NCBI GenBank assembly: GCA_030765525.1
Contig: JAVCCK010000030.1
Location: 19,629 to 83,628, forward strand
Direction of reading: 5' to 3'
Length of the DNA stretch: 64,000 nucleotides
Source: Candidatus Lernaella stagnicola
GTDB taxonomy: Bacteria; Lernaellota; Lernaellaia; Lernaellales; Lernaellaceae
The stretch's first letter is position 1. Each line of letters opens with the position of its first letter. Below the pieces are notes generated by a model, which did not search any database, was not told where the DNA came from, and was given only the letters and a program-made list of their open reading frames with translations. The position numbers and the translations under genes are program-made. This document shows positions 43,601-52,499 of this stretch, one piece after another.

Positions 43601-44419
43601 TTAATATTGGACATTGGTTCCCAACAAAAGCATCGTCCCTTGCGAGATATTACGACCGTAGGCGGGATAAATCGCCGTAAAGTCGAAACTCCAGTGGTTA
43701 CCGGCCTTGATCCCGACTTGAATGTGAGTATAGCCCGCGTCGTAATCCGGGCCGCGCTGCCAATAGACGGTTTGGGCGTCGTCGGCTTCGTTGCCCACCG
43801 AGGAGTGGCCGTCCAGCCGCAGCGTGCCGTAAACGATGTTGTAAGCAAATCCGATTTCCGCGCCGTACACGTACAGATCGGCCGGATCCTCATCCCGATA
43901 TCGGTAACCGACGTCAACGCCCACCGTGAACAGAGAGATCTTCACGCCGCCCAGCACGCGCCCCTCGAGGTCAAGCTGACCGTCGCCCGGCGGTAGCGGC
44001 TTGGTTTCGTCGTAAAAATAAGGCAGCTTCACCTTCGCCGACACGCCCAGCGCCGCCCGGTGACCTCCGATGATCCGCCACAACGTGTCCAACTCCACAT
44101 CGCCGAGCGCCGTTTCGTTTTCCTCGTCGAATTTGTCGTTGATGTATTGGTTGATCACGTGAGCCGCGAAACCCAGTTCCACCTTGTCCAGCACCGCCCA
44201 ACGCAACGTCAAATGACCCCCGATTTCGCGGTAAAACGCCTCGTGCAGATGATGGCGGTCGCCCTCGCCGTCCAGGTAGTTGCTCGTCACGTAGTAACTC
44301 AGGCCCAACCTTCCCATAAGCTGCCGCTCGGACATCGTGAAAGCCGTATCGGCCAGCGCCGGCACGGCTCCCGCCGTGCACAACACCAGTGCAAAAAGAA
44401 AAACGGTAGCTTTTCTCAT
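43601..44419 (-). CDS. Outer-membrane beta-barrel-like protein, unknown
   Basis: The 272-residue product starts behind GGGGAAG with a type I signal peptide (LVLCTAGAVPALADTA). The mature part has alternating polar/hydrophobic strands (GLSYYVTSNYL, HLTLRWAVLDKVELGF, SFDFTAIYPAYG) and ends in a terminal aromatic residue (LLGTNVQY), all typical of an outer-membrane barrel with a C-terminal insertion signal. It lies between the two Ycf48-PKD paralogues and may be functionally linked to them (inference). No specific family is recognised. Confidence 0.7.
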   Translation of the reverse strand: MRKATVFLFALVLCTAGAVPALADTAFTMSERQLMGRLGLSYYVTSNYLDGEGDRHHLHEAFYREIGGHLTLRWAVLDKVELGFAAHVINQYINDKFDEENETALGDVELDTLWRIIGGHRAALGVSAKVKLPYFYDETKPLPPGDGQLDLEGRVLGGVKISLFTVGVDVGYRYRDEDPADLYVYGAEIGFAYNIVYGTLRLDGHSSVGNEADDAQTVYWQRGPDYDAGYTHIQVGIKAGNHWSFDFTAIYPAYGRNISQGTMLLLGTNVQY

Positions 44420-44539
44420 CTGAAGCTTCCCCTGCTATGTGAATGTCGCACCGCGTCACGCATACCACAGCCACATCGGTAATTCAATTTGTTTCCCGCG
44501 CGGCTGCGATCCGATCTTACCGGCCCGCCGGGTGAAAAC

Positions 44540-44568
44540 TTGACGCGAGTGAGCCGCTGCCGTAATCT
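44540..44568 (+). promoter_or_regulatory. Sigma70-type promoter for the 44625 gene
   Basis: TTGACG (44540-44545), 17 bases, TAATCT (44563-44568), about 57 bases upstream of the start. Confidence 0.6.
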
Positions 44569-44624
44569 GCGGTTTCGTGTTTGGTAAATACCCGGGCTCG
44601 ACAGCCCCTTAAGGAGAAACTCCC

Positions 44625-46373
44625 ATGCAACGAATTTCCGTGGCTCTCATTCTCACTTTGCTGCTCGTATCGGCCGCCTGGGCCGGCCAGGGTGAGTGGG
44701 AATACCTCGACGCCAGCGCGGGCGCGATTAGCTCCGGCTATCTGGCGGTTTCGGCGGTGGACGACAACAACGCGTTTACCATCGGCATCAACCAATTCTC
44801 CGCCTACGGCGCCCAGTGGGCCTGGAAAACCGAAAACGCCGGTGAAACCTGGACCTCCATTTTTCAGTTCGAAGGCACCGGCGACGATTGTGACATGGTG
44901 AGTTTCTTCACCTTCATGCTCGACGGCGATTGGTACGACATGGACCACGGCGTCGTCGTGGGCATGGCCGTTCCGGACGAATGCCTGGAAGAGTTCCCCG
45001 ACATGCCGCAATGCATGTTCGCCTGCATGTTCCGCATGCGCTCGTTCATCTGGACCGTCACCGACGGCGGCGAAACCTTTGTGGAACACGACGGCGGCGG
45101 CAACATGACCAAAGTCGCCATGGACCTCAAGATCATCGGCGAAACCATTTACGCGGGCGGCTCGAACGGCTATTTCATCAAAAGCATGGATTTCGGCGAC
45201 TCGTGGGTAAGCCTGCCCTCACCGGAAACCGGCCTCAATTCCTCCATCACCGACATGTGGTGGCTGACCCCCGACCTGGGCTACGTGGCCACCGGCGCCC
45301 CCGGTGAAGCCGACAAAGGCGAGCCGGCCGACGACGACGAAGCGAAAAGAACCTACTACGCCATGCGCGATTACCTCGACTACTTCCGCAACCCGATTCG
45401 CCGCATGCAGATGCTCGAAGAGGGCTACGACCCGACCAAGAACGCCGGCGACAAGGCCCAGTACGGCAACTTGTACAAGACGGTCGACGGCGGCCATAGC
45501 TGGGAGAAAGTCTACGACGGCGACGGCGTCTACTCCATTTATCGCTTGCAGTTCCTCGATGAGATGAACGGCGTAGTCGTCACCGACGAATGGGCCAGCT
45601 CCCACGCCGAAAACACCATCAAGATGACCCACGACGGCGGCATCACCTGGCAGGCGGGCTCGATTCCCGACACCGGCCCCGACAACTCGAAGTACATCAT
45701 CAGCGACATCCGCATGCTCACCCCGAGCCTCGGCTACGCCGCGGCGGCGCACCAGCGCGGCATCGCTGCCTCCTCCCTCGTGCTCGTGACCACCGACGGC
45801 GGCGCAACCTGGACCTTCGACACGATCGGCTCGAATCCCGGCTACACCGGCGATCCGCGCGGTTACGGCTTCATGGCCATGGACTTCGCCAACAACACCC
45901 GCGGCTACGGCGTGGGCATGAACCTTTCCGTGGCGCGCTACGCGGGCACCAATGCCGGGCCGGTGGCTGACGCGGGCGATGACATCGCGGCCGACGCGAA
46001 TACCGTGGTCACCCTGGACGGCAGCGGCTCCAGCGACCCGGACGAAGACTTGCTGCTCTATCTGTGGACCTTGGTTGACGGCCCGGCCGATGTGACCTTG
46101 GACGGCGAATTCACCGCCGCGCCGACTTTCACGGCAACCGTGGACGGCGACTACACCTTCGAACTGCAGGTCTCCGACATCGAATACCAGGATACCGACG
46201 AGATGATCGTGACGATCTCCGGCGGAACGCCCGTCGACGACGATGACGACGACACGGTCGGTGACGACGATACGACCGACGACGACGACACCACGGCGGG
46301 CGACGACGACGACGCAAGCCCCGACGCCGGTGACGACGACGACGATGACAACGACGACGGCTGCGGCTGCTAG
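44625..46373 (+). CDS. Secreted Ycf48/BNR-repeat protein with Ig/PKD-like domain, Asp tail and C-terminal CGC (paralogue D)
   Basis: The 582-residue product starts at ATG 44625 behind AAGGAGAA. A type I signal peptide (VSAAWAGQ) is followed by a propeller with blades such as TENAGETWTSI, VTDGGETFVEH, SMDFGDSWVSL, TVDGGHSWEKV and TTDGGATWTFD. A PKD-like domain follows (about 445-530, VADAGDDIAADANTVVTLDG). The Asp/Thr tail ends DDDDDDNDDGCGC. Several stretches match paralogue C (for example ACMF in the Cys-rich insert PQCMFACMFRMRS against PACMFVCMLQMQT there). Exported; function unknown. Confidence 0.85.
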   Translation: MQRISVALILTLLLVSAAWAGQGEWEYLDASAGAISSGYLAVSAVDDNNAFTIGINQFSAYGAQWAWKTENAGETWTSIFQFEGTGDDCDMVSFFTFMLDGDWYDMDHGVVVGMAVPDECLEEFPDMPQCMFACMFRMRSFIWTVTDGGETFVEHDGGGNMTKVAMDLKIIGETIYAGGSNGYFIKSMDFGDSWVSLPSPETGLNSSITDMWWLTPDLGYVATGAPGEADKGEPADDDEAKRTYYAMRDYLDYFRNPIRRMQMLEEGYDPTKNAGDKAQYGNLYKTVDGGHSWEKVYDGDGVYSIYRLQFLDEMNGVVVTDEWASSHAENTIKMTHDGGITWQAGSIPDTGPDNSKYIISDIRMLTPSLGYAAAAHQRGIAASSLVLVTTDGGATWTFDTIGSNPGYTGDPRGYGFMAMDFANNTRGYGVGMNLSVARYAGTNAGPVADAGDDIAADANTVVTLDGSGSSDPDEDLLLYLWTLVDGPADVTLDGEFTAAPTFTATVDGDYTFELQVSDIEYQDTDEMIVTISGGTPVDDDDDDTVGDDDTTDDDDTTAGDDDDASPDAGDDDDDDNDDGCGC

Positions 46374-46740
46374 CGCAACGTAAACCTGTAGGCGCGCTTT
46401 TGGTTTGCTAAATGTCGTCGCATGGATAGTTAATTCACTATATGCGGCGGGGTGAGGCAAAGGGGGCGTCGTGGATTCAAAAGGGCGTTTGGGCCGATCT
46501 GGCTGAAAACGCTGAGAAAAGGCGCAGAAACAGCGTCGGAGACTCCAACAGAAGTCGCCGGCGCTGTTGATTTATTAGATTTTCAAACACCGTCTAAAGG
46601 GGGATTATCGGCCGTTTCAATGGGCCTGTAAAAAAATGAAATAAACCGAAAAAACACTTGACAACGTAAGGCGTCCACCCTATATTATACCCATGATGAC
46701 AAACGGAACAAACAACGGGGCAAACGGAAGGGGGCGGGTC
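46374..46740. other. Gene-free junction between chromosome and prophage
   Basis: No coding frame is convincing in these 367 bases. The left part is ordinary intergenic DNA after the 44625 gene. The right part (from about 46440) is richer in A and T and holds TTTCA/TGAAA motifs and the promoter at 46658. A Mu-like prophage end would be expected near here, but I could not fix the exact end or a target duplication. Confidence 0.5.
46658..46686 (+). promoter_or_regulatory. Strong sigma70-type promoter at the prophage edge
   Basis: TTGACA (46658-46663), exactly 17 bases, TATATT (46681-46686). It is the closest match to consensus in the window. The expected transcription start is about 46693, on or next to an in-frame ATG (46693). 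Confidence 0.75.
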
Positions 46741-47292
46741 ATGGAACGGTTCATGCCGACAGAAGCTCAGGTCGCATTCGCCCAAAGATTAGTGGTTGGC
46801 GCGATCCAGGCTGGATTGGTCGCCGGCGAGGAAGCAGCCGGGATGGTCCACGGCGTGCGGGAAATGGGAATGGCGAGCCGACGCGAAAGCGTTTGCCGGG
46901 AGACCCAGCACACCCGCCGGGTAGCAAGCAGCATCATCGATGATCTTATTGGTTTGGGGGCGGAGCCCGCTGACGGGCCGCTTCCGAGCGAAGAATCGCT
47001 TTGCCCGGCCGCGCCGCAAACCCCCATCACCCGCCTGGACGGTCTTGAGATTGACGATTTGACAGAGTTCGTACCGGCCGAAGTGGCGGAACGGTTTGAC
47101 CGTTTCGGGATCGGGGCTGACGTTCGGACGTTTGGCGGCTTCCCGACTGATTCAGGCCCCGCGCCGGTTCAAATCATCGTAGAGGTTGGCGGAGAGAGGG
47201 TGGCGCGGGTTCCGGCGGCGGAGTTGGACTTGGCCCAAAGCCACGACGACATCATTCGTCAGATTCTCTTAGCAGCGAATGAGCAAATCTAA
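46741..47292 (+). CDS. Prophage hypothetical protein
   Basis: I choose ATG 46741, six bases after AAGGGGG, giving 183 residues; ATG 46693 in the same frame adds 16 residues and would be leaderless. The N-terminal half is helical (PTEAQVAFAQRLVVGAIQAG, RRVASSIIDDLIGL) and the C-terminal half is mixed, ending in an amphipathic helix (DDIIRQILLAANEQI). No motif is recognised. It is transcribed outward-in relative to the structural genes, from the promoter at 46658. Confidence 0.6.
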   Translation: MERFMPTEAQVAFAQRLVVGAIQAGLVAGEEAAGMVHGVREMGMASRRESVCRETQHTRRVASSIIDDLIGLGAEPADGPLPSEESLCPAAPQTPITRLDGLEIDDLTEFVPAEVAERFDRFGIGADVRTFGGFPTDSGPAPVQIIVEVGGERVARVPAAELDLAQSHDDIIRQILLAANEQI

Positions 47293-47321
47293 CCACCGGC
47301 CAAGCCGGGATGGAGGGGGCA

Positions 47322-47822
47322 ATGGCGACGATGACGATGGGCGAGTGGTCTACACTGAAAGAGGCAGCGGACCTGCTGGGGGTGTCCCCTAAGACCCTTC
47401 AGGCACAGTCCAAGAAGGGGAAGATCGCCGCTGTCAAACGAGGGCGGGATCTGTGGATTTCCGCCGATGAAATCGAGCGGTATCGGCGGGAACATTTAGG
47501 TACGCGCCGGGGCGGCTGGCTGACCTCGGAAGAGGCAGCGGTGGCGCTGCTACCGCGAATCGCAGCGGTTGGCGAGTTCGTTGACCCAGCGATCCAAACC
47601 ACATTCAGCGGCGGCGTGTTCCACTTCGCCGTGCCTTGGACGCCGCCCGAATGGCTTTACGGCAAGCGCGGGCGGCTGGACAAGACGACCGCCGCACGGG
47701 ACGGGGAGCGGTATCGAAGGGCCATGAAGCGCAAGCTACGGCTAGCCCTCAAAGCAGCCAAGCTTGACTACGTGCGCACGAGCGCGCACGTGGAATTTAC
47801 GCCCCCCGACCGATCTGAGTAG
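47322..47822 (+). CDS. Prophage HTH (excisionase/MerR-like) DNA-binding protein with C-terminal extension
   Basis: I choose ATG 47322 behind GGAGGG, giving 166 residues. Residues about 8-58 form an excisionase-type winged helix-turn-helix (STLKEAADLLGVSPKTLQAQ, KRGRDLWISADEIERYRREH). After a linker the C-terminal part (about 92-166) begins FHFAVPWTPPEWLYGKRGRL and ends HVEFTPPDRSE. This vaguely resembles the first half of a RusA-like resolvase, cut before its catalytic Asp cluster. The RusA idea is weak. The role may be regulation at the prophage end. Confidence 0.65.
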   Translation: MATMTMGEWSTLKEAADLLGVSPKTLQAQSKKGKIAAVKRGRDLWISADEIERYRREHLGTRRGGWLTSEEAAVALLPRIAAVGEFVDPAIQTTFSGGVFHFAVPWTPPEWLYGKRGRLDKTTAARDGERYRRAMKRKLRLALKAAKLDYVRTSAHVEFTPPDRSE

Positions 47823-47869
47823 ATCAGCAGCCCGCCTCGTCGTGGGCTATTACCTCCGCCCTCGATTTC

Positions 47870-47910
47870 GGCGGCGACGCGTTTGCTTTCGGGTCGCCGC
47901 CGCTTTTATT
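47870..47910 (+). terminator. Rho-independent terminator after the HTH gene
   Basis: GGCGGCGAC (47870-47878) pairs with GTCGCCGCC (47893-47901), followed by a T-rich tract CTTTTATTT. It separates the plus-strand pair from the convergent structural operon. Confidence 0.75.
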
Positions 47911-47933
47911 TAATTATCAAAGAGCAAAACCGC

Positions 47934-48521
47934 TCAGGCGGCCGGGGGTCGGCGGATGTCGAGGACACGGTCTTTCGAGTAGCGGGCGACGGTGACGCAG
48001 TCGCCCTGGTTGCCGCCAAGCAGCAGCAGGTCGCCGTTTTCCTCCCCTGCGTAGAACGCGGAGTGGCCGGTCCAATGGTCCGGAGCGATGCGCCAAAGGA
48101 CGACGATATCGCCCACGCGCGGCGTGTCGGCCGGCTCGCCATATGCGAGGAAAGAGCGGGCGTTAGGCCGCTCCGTGCCTTCGAGGCCCGCCTGCTGCAG
48201 GCACCAATTCACAAAGGCGGCACACCAGGCGGTTTCGTCGGCCACGTACATTAAGCCGCTCGAGGCGAGGTATTCCTGGATTCGCGGGTTGTGATCCGGC
48301 CCGGCGATTTCCGCCTGGCCGAGCTCGGCCAGCGCGACGCCATACCACGCGGGAACGGCCGGCTCGGTTTTCGCCAGCAGCGCCTCCGGCCGCAGGGCCA
48401 CGGGCGGCCGTGCCCGCTTTGGTGACGGCAGCGGCGGCGTGATTCGTCGTTTCGGGCACGTAGCCATTCCATACATCCGCCCGAGCCACGCCGCGAATTT
48501 GAGCCACCAATTCGTTTTCAT
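47934..48521 (-). CDS. Phage endolysin-like protein (TIGR02594/CHAP-type amidase family)
   Basis: The start is ATG 48521 behind GGGGAGA, giving 195 residues. A short hydrophobic N-terminus and basic linker (about 1-45) precede a NlpC/P60-CHAP-like domain. The catalytic Cys is in ETAWCAAFVNWCLQQAG (about 105) and His in HWTGHSAFYAG (about 155). The closing pattern GGNQGDCVTVARYSKDRVLD matches the TIGR02594 family, found in Mu-like phages and elsewhere. It would cleave peptidoglycan at lysis or entry. It is the last gene of the structural operon. Confidence 0.82.
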   Translation of the reverse strand: MKTNWWLKFAAWLGRMYGMATCPKRRITPPLPSPKRARPPVALRPEALLAKTEPAVPAWYGVALAELGQAEIAGPDHNPRIQEYLASSGLMYVADETAWCAAFVNWCLQQAGLEGTERPNARSFLAYGEPADTPRVGDIVVLWRIAPDHWTGHSAFYAGEENGDLLLLGGNQGDCVTVARYSKDRVLDIRRPPAA

Positions 48522-48529
48522 GATCTCCC

Positions 48530-49738
48530 CTATGCTTGGTCGCCACCGAACACGGCGACGCTGAAGCCGGCGTCGGTCGCAGCGCCGGCCAAATTGACCG
48601 TCGTGACGGTGAACCCGGCGATGTTCCACGCGCTCGAGTTTGCGACCGCCGGGCCGCTGTTGGCCACGGGTGTCACCGCGTAATTCGCCGCGGCAAAATT
48701 CCGCTGGAATGTCAGGGCGTAAACCCCGCTGAGGGCGACGTGGTTGACGGCGTTGACATTGAGCGAGGCGAGGATCGTCCCGTCGGAATGGACCAGTGCC
48801 CACGCCTTGGCGAACGACGCGCCGGTCATCTCGTTTTGCGCCGGCGACGCCGCGGGCGGGTCGCCGTCTTCCCACTGCATGGTCGAGCCGTCCATGAGCA
48901 TGAGTTGGCCGCCGTCATCGACGACGACGACGCCCTCGTCGACGAAGAGCCACGCGCCGTCTTTGATGTAATTGAGCGAGCCGTCATCGAGGAGTAATTG
49001 GCCGAAGACCTGAATGTACGCGGCGGCGTCGCACACCAGCGAGGCGTTCGCGCCGGCCAGTTCAATTTGCGCGTTCGTACCGAGCAGGACGGTGGAGTTG
49101 ATGCCGAGGTCAATCGACAGGTTCCCGACGTCGGCGATGATTTCGGCGGCGCCGATAAAATTGATTGCCGCGTTTTCATCCACCGTCACGTCGGCGAGCT
49201 CGTCGATCCAGGCGCCGCGATCGCTATCGGCCAGCACCGCCGCAAATTCATAGCCTGCGCCTACGCGCGGCACGTCCACCGTGCCGTGTAGATCCGTTCG
49301 CACGGTCGGCACGACGGTGATGCCCGCGCCGTCCCAGACCATCGCGCGGCCCAGGACGAGGTAGATCGTCTCGTCGAGGGAGCCGGTCGCCGCAAAGCGC
49401 AGCCACGCGCGATATTCCATCGCGCCGCCGCCCGCGTCGACGGCCTTTGCGTCGATATAAATATCGTAGGTGCCGGCGTCGACGGGCCCGCCGGCCTCGC
49501 CCGCGGTGAGCAAATTGATCGTTTGCGAATACCACGTGTCCATCGTGGCGATGGCGGAGTAGAGTTTCGCGTCGCCCAAATCGCCCGCCGTAACGGTCGT
49601 GCCGGTCCAAATGAGCATCTCGAACCCGGTCCAGTCATACGCGCCGGGCGTGAGCGCGCCTTGAAAGTTTTTCCCGATCGCGTCCGCTTCGGCGGCGTAA
49701 AGCCACGTCACGGCGTCATGCCAATTCTTCACAAGCAT
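48530..49738 (-). CDS. Phage tail fibre/structural protein
   Basis: The 402-residue product from ATG 49738 overlaps the upstream gene as TGATG. The first about 200 residues form beta-rich domains. A repetitive beta-helix-like region follows (about 200-290, short LLGTNAQIELAGANASLVCD and VVVDDGGQLMLMDGS units). The C-terminal domain (ALTFQRNFAAANYAVTPVA) resembles tail fibre tips. Its place after gp48 and before the endolysin fits a tail fibre or receptor-binding protein. No chaperone gene is visible. Confidence 0.7.
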   Translation of the reverse strand: MLVKNWHDAVTWLYAAEADAIGKNFQGALTPGAYDWTGFEMLIWTGTTVTAGDLGDAKLYSAIATMDTWYSQTINLLTAGEAGGPVDAGTYDIYIDAKAVDAGGGAMEYRAWLRFAATGSLDETIYLVLGRAMVWDGAGITVVPTVRTDLHGTVDVPRVGAGYEFAAVLADSDRGAWIDELADVTVDENAAINFIGAAEIIADVGNLSIDLGINSTVLLGTNAQIELAGANASLVCDAAAYIQVFGQLLLDDGSLNYIKDGAWLFVDEGVVVVDDGGQLMLMDGSTMQWEDGDPPAASPAQNEMTGASFAKAWALVHSDGTILASLNVNAVNHVALSGVYALTFQRNFAAANYAVTPVANSGPAVANSSAWNIAGFTVTTVNLAGAATDAGFSVAVFGGDQA

Positions 49739-51117
49739 CAGCCTGCCTCCTTCGTCACAAAGTCGCGGCCGACGCACGACGCGCCGACGATGAAGCCCGC
49801 ATGCCCGACGGCCGGGCGTGCCCAGCCGGGGCCGGCGCCGCGCAGCATGCGCTCGATCGCCGCGTGCGCCATGCGGTCGAGCTCGTTGGGCTCCGACTCA
49901 TAAATTTGGTATTGCCAGATCATGTTCCCGAAGGCGGCGTACGGCGCGTTCTCCGTGATCTCCGCGTCCGCCTTCACGGCCTGCGCCAGCGCTTCGAGAT
50001 ACGGCACGCTGAGTCGCGGCTTCATCGTCGCCATCAGAATCACCAGGTCACGACGCTCCTGCAGCGTGTGGCCGGTCGCGATCGGCAAGCCGTACTGCCG
50101 CTCGTGCCGGTGGATGAGCCCGATCGTGGTTTCCGGGTGAATTTCCTCGTTTTTCAGCGCGACAATCGCCGCATCGAGCCGGTCGAGTTCGAGGCCGAGG
50201 GCCGCGAGGAACACGTTGAACAAATTGGCCGTGTCGTCGGTGTAACGTTGCGGCGGCAGCAGCGCGCGCAGCAACCGATAGCCGACACCGGTCGCACGAA
50301 GGTCGCCCAGGGTGAACAGAGGGCCTGCCATGTGCGGGCGCACCTCGAGCCGCCGCCAGCCCGGCGTGGTCTGCACGGGCGTGACGATGGTCAATTCGCT
50401 GCTGGACACGACCGTCGTCGCGCAAACAGCGTCGCCGGCAGGCGAGACCAACGTGGCCGTCGCGCCGGCGGCGAATCCGCTGCCGTACACTCGAATCGTG
50501 TTTGCCAGGTGCTGGCCGAGCAGGCGCGAGTTGATGCGGCCGACGTGGGTCTCGTCGCTGGTGTAGGAGAAGTCGGCCCAGGCGGCCGTGCCGGAAGGCT
50601 CGGTCGAATACAGCGTCATCGAAACCAGCGCGTAGGTCTCGGTCCAGTCCGTGACCGTCGCCTTGACGACGAACTCGCCGTCTTCGATCACACCGAACTC
50701 CACACGCGCCGCCGATTGCCGCCGCACCGCGAGCCTCGTGTCGCTGCCGTCGTGGGCTTCGCTAAACAGGCCGACGGCTCCGCCATACAGGAAGAGGGAG
50801 TAACCCGTGCTTTCCCGCGCGAGGCTCCACGACATCTGCACGTCGGCGTCGGCACCGGAAAACAACAGCCCGGCGGCGATGTTGTTGGCGCCGGCCGGCA
50901 GTGCGAAGCTGATCGACACGTCGACGGCCACCTCGCAGCGTGTGGCGTGAAACCAGTCGAGGCTGCGGTAGGCGAGCGCTGCGCCCGTAACGGCCATGTG
51001 GCACACGCCGCCGTCTTCTTCGACGGTCCCCGCGCCGCCGTCGGTCCATTCATCGTCGGCCACGCCGTCGGCGAAATCGTCGGTGAACGCGGGATAAATC
51101 GGGTAGTCGGTCAGCAT
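49738..51117 (-). CDS. Phage tail protein with Mu gp48-like (DUF2313) C-terminus
   Basis: The 459-residue product from ATG 51117 begins with a large beta-sandwich lectin-like region (about 1-190, SLDWFHATRCEVAVDVSISF) and an IPT/TIG-like segment (about 190-280, IRVYGSGFAAGATATLVSPA). The last about 180 residues match the YmfQ/DUF2313 (Mu gp48) pattern: HRHERQYGLPIATGHTLQER and KPRLSVPYLEALAQAVKADA. Mu gp48 is a baseplate-tail fibre connector. This protein is about twice the usual length because of the N-terminal additions, which may bind carbohydrate. Confidence 0.75.
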   Translation of the reverse strand: MLTDYPIYPAFTDDFADGVADDEWTDGGAGTVEEDGGVCHMAVTGAALAYRSLDWFHATRCEVAVDVSISFALPAGANNIAAGLLFSGADADVQMSWSLARESTGYSLFLYGGAVGLFSEAHDGSDTRLAVRRQSAARVEFGVIEDGEFVVKATVTDWTETYALVSMTLYSTEPSGTAAWADFSYTSDETHVGRINSRLLGQHLANTIRVYGSGFAAGATATLVSPAGDAVCATTVVSSSELTIVTPVQTTPGWRRLEVRPHMAGPLFTLGDLRATGVGYRLLRALLPPQRYTDDTANLFNVFLAALGLELDRLDAAIVALKNEEIHPETTIGLIHRHERQYGLPIATGHTLQERRDLVILMATMKPRLSVPYLEALAQAVKADAEITENAPYAAFGNMIWQYQIYESEPNELDRMAHAAIERMLRGAGPGWARPAVGHAGFIVGASCVGRDFVTKEAG

Positions 51118-52499
51118 CAGCTTGCCGTCTGCAGAATGAGCGTGCCGATGCGCAGCGCCTGCACGGTCGTTTCGTCGACCAGCGCCGTGACATTGCCCGT
51201 CGGCGATTGCGTCGCGTCGAGCACTTCGAATTGATTTGTCAGGGTGGCGCGGCCCTTTGACTCGTAATAGCTCGCGCCGATCCGGATCTCCGCAAAGTAT
51301 GTTTCGATCGCCTCCGCGAGCGTGTCGTATGTGGGGCAACCGGGCATTACCAAATCGCCGGAGCTTGGCGCGACCGGCTCACCATCCGCGTCCAGCAACG
51401 GCGTCGCCAGCGTGAGCGTGTCCGCCGTTGCGTCGACCGCACTGATTTTCCGGGCGCGCCGCAGGTCGCGAAACGCAACCCACTGGCCGACCTCAAAGCC
51501 TGTCGTATCGATCAGGCGAATCGTCCGGCTGCTGCTGCCCTCCTGCACGGTGGCCGAGGGCGTGTCGCTGAATTCGTACCCCTTGGCCATGTTCAGGCCG
51601 AAGGTAAAGTCCACGTCCGTCAGCACCGGATGGACCGCCAGCGGCTGTTCCAGCGGCGGCGCCGCGTCCGGATCCCCGGCGGCGCATACCGGCCGGTTTT
51701 CATCCAGCGCGTCCTGCACGGCCGAAAGCACCGCCGCCGTCACGTTGTCGCCTTCCATATCCAGCACCGCCACGTCGCAGGTGCCCACGTCGCGGCGGTA
51801 CGGGAACGCCTCGGCAAAGCCCACGCCCTCGACGCCCAGCGCCCAGTTCTTGAAGTCCGCCGCAGTGCCGCCCGCGGCCGGATTCTCGATCGACAAATGG
51901 TAGCGATCGAGGTAGTGCGCCTGCTTCTCCGCGTCCGTGCCGCCGGTCATGTTGCCGTTTACCGTGGCCGTGGCCGCGATGCCGACCGGCTGGCTTTCCC
52001 ACAACACCGCCTCGCCGGTGGCCAGCGCCCCCGCGTCGCCGGCGACGATGGCCTCGACCGGGACGTACGCCGCGCCGGTGCCGTCACCCGCGTCGACGAG
52101 TTCGCCGCCCGCCGTCGCCTCGTAGCGCTGCGCCGTTTCTTGATGAATGAAGGTGTCGCCATCCGACCAGGTTGCGGCGATCGTGCCGGTGACGTAAAAC
52201 GCGCCGGCGCCGGCGACCAGGCCGACTGCCTTGGTTGCGGCCAGCGGGTCGCCGATATGGCGGCGCGCGTGGCGCACCAGGTTGTCGTAGGACGCGGTAT
52301 CGGGAAACGCCTCGTCGGTCGCCGCCTGCAGGTGCCCGTAGGCTTCCTGCAACGCCGCGGCCTTGCCCGTCGCCAGGTCAAACACGTCATCGCCGGCGGA
52401 GTCGGCGCGCACGCCTTCGAGCGTATTACGGACGGCCGCGCAGATATCGTCGCGGATCTCGGCCGTCGGCTTCACGGCATAATCAGAGTGTCTCGGCAT
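51117..52499 (-). CDS. Baseplate J-like protein (Mu gp47)
   Basis: The 460-residue product has the baseplate J (gpJ/gp47) pattern: DNLVRHARRHIGDPLAATKA near 75, VTGTIAATWSDGDTFIHQET, then the central GTDAEKQAHYLDRYHLSIEN. It forms the baseplate wedge of contractile tails. Start and stop overlap neighbours (TAATG before, TGATG after). Confidence 0.88.
   Translation of the reverse strand: MPRHSDYAVKPTAEIRDDICAAVRNTLEGVRADSAGDDVFDLATGKAAALQEAYGHLQAATDEAFPDTASYDNLVRHARRHIGDPLAATKAVGLVAGAGAFYVTGTIAATWSDGDTFIHQETAQRYEATAGGELVDAGDGTGAAYVPVEAIVAGDAGALATGEAVLWESQPVGIAATATVNGNMTGGTDAEKQAHYLDRYHLSIENPAAGGTAADFKNWALGVEGVGFAEAFPYRRDVGTCDVAVLDMEGDNVTAAVLSAVQDALDENRPVCAAGDPDAAPPLEQPLAVHPVLTDVDFTFGLNMAKGYEFSDTPSATVQEGSSSRTIRLIDTTGFEVGQWVAFRDLRRARKISAVDATADTLTLATPLLDADGEPVAPSSGDLVMPGCPTYDTLAEAIETYFAEIRIGASYYESKGRATLTNQFEVLDATQSPTGNVTALVDETTVQALRIGTLILQTAS

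Noticed and set aside
46693-46740. Leaderless start for the prophage gene as the only start
   Set aside because: ATG 46741 has a good ribosome-binding site at normal distance, so I used it and kept the other as an alternative.
49801-51234. A 477-codon plus-strand open frame
   Set aside because: It is antisense to the gp48-like protein, which overlaps its neighbours by translational coupling.
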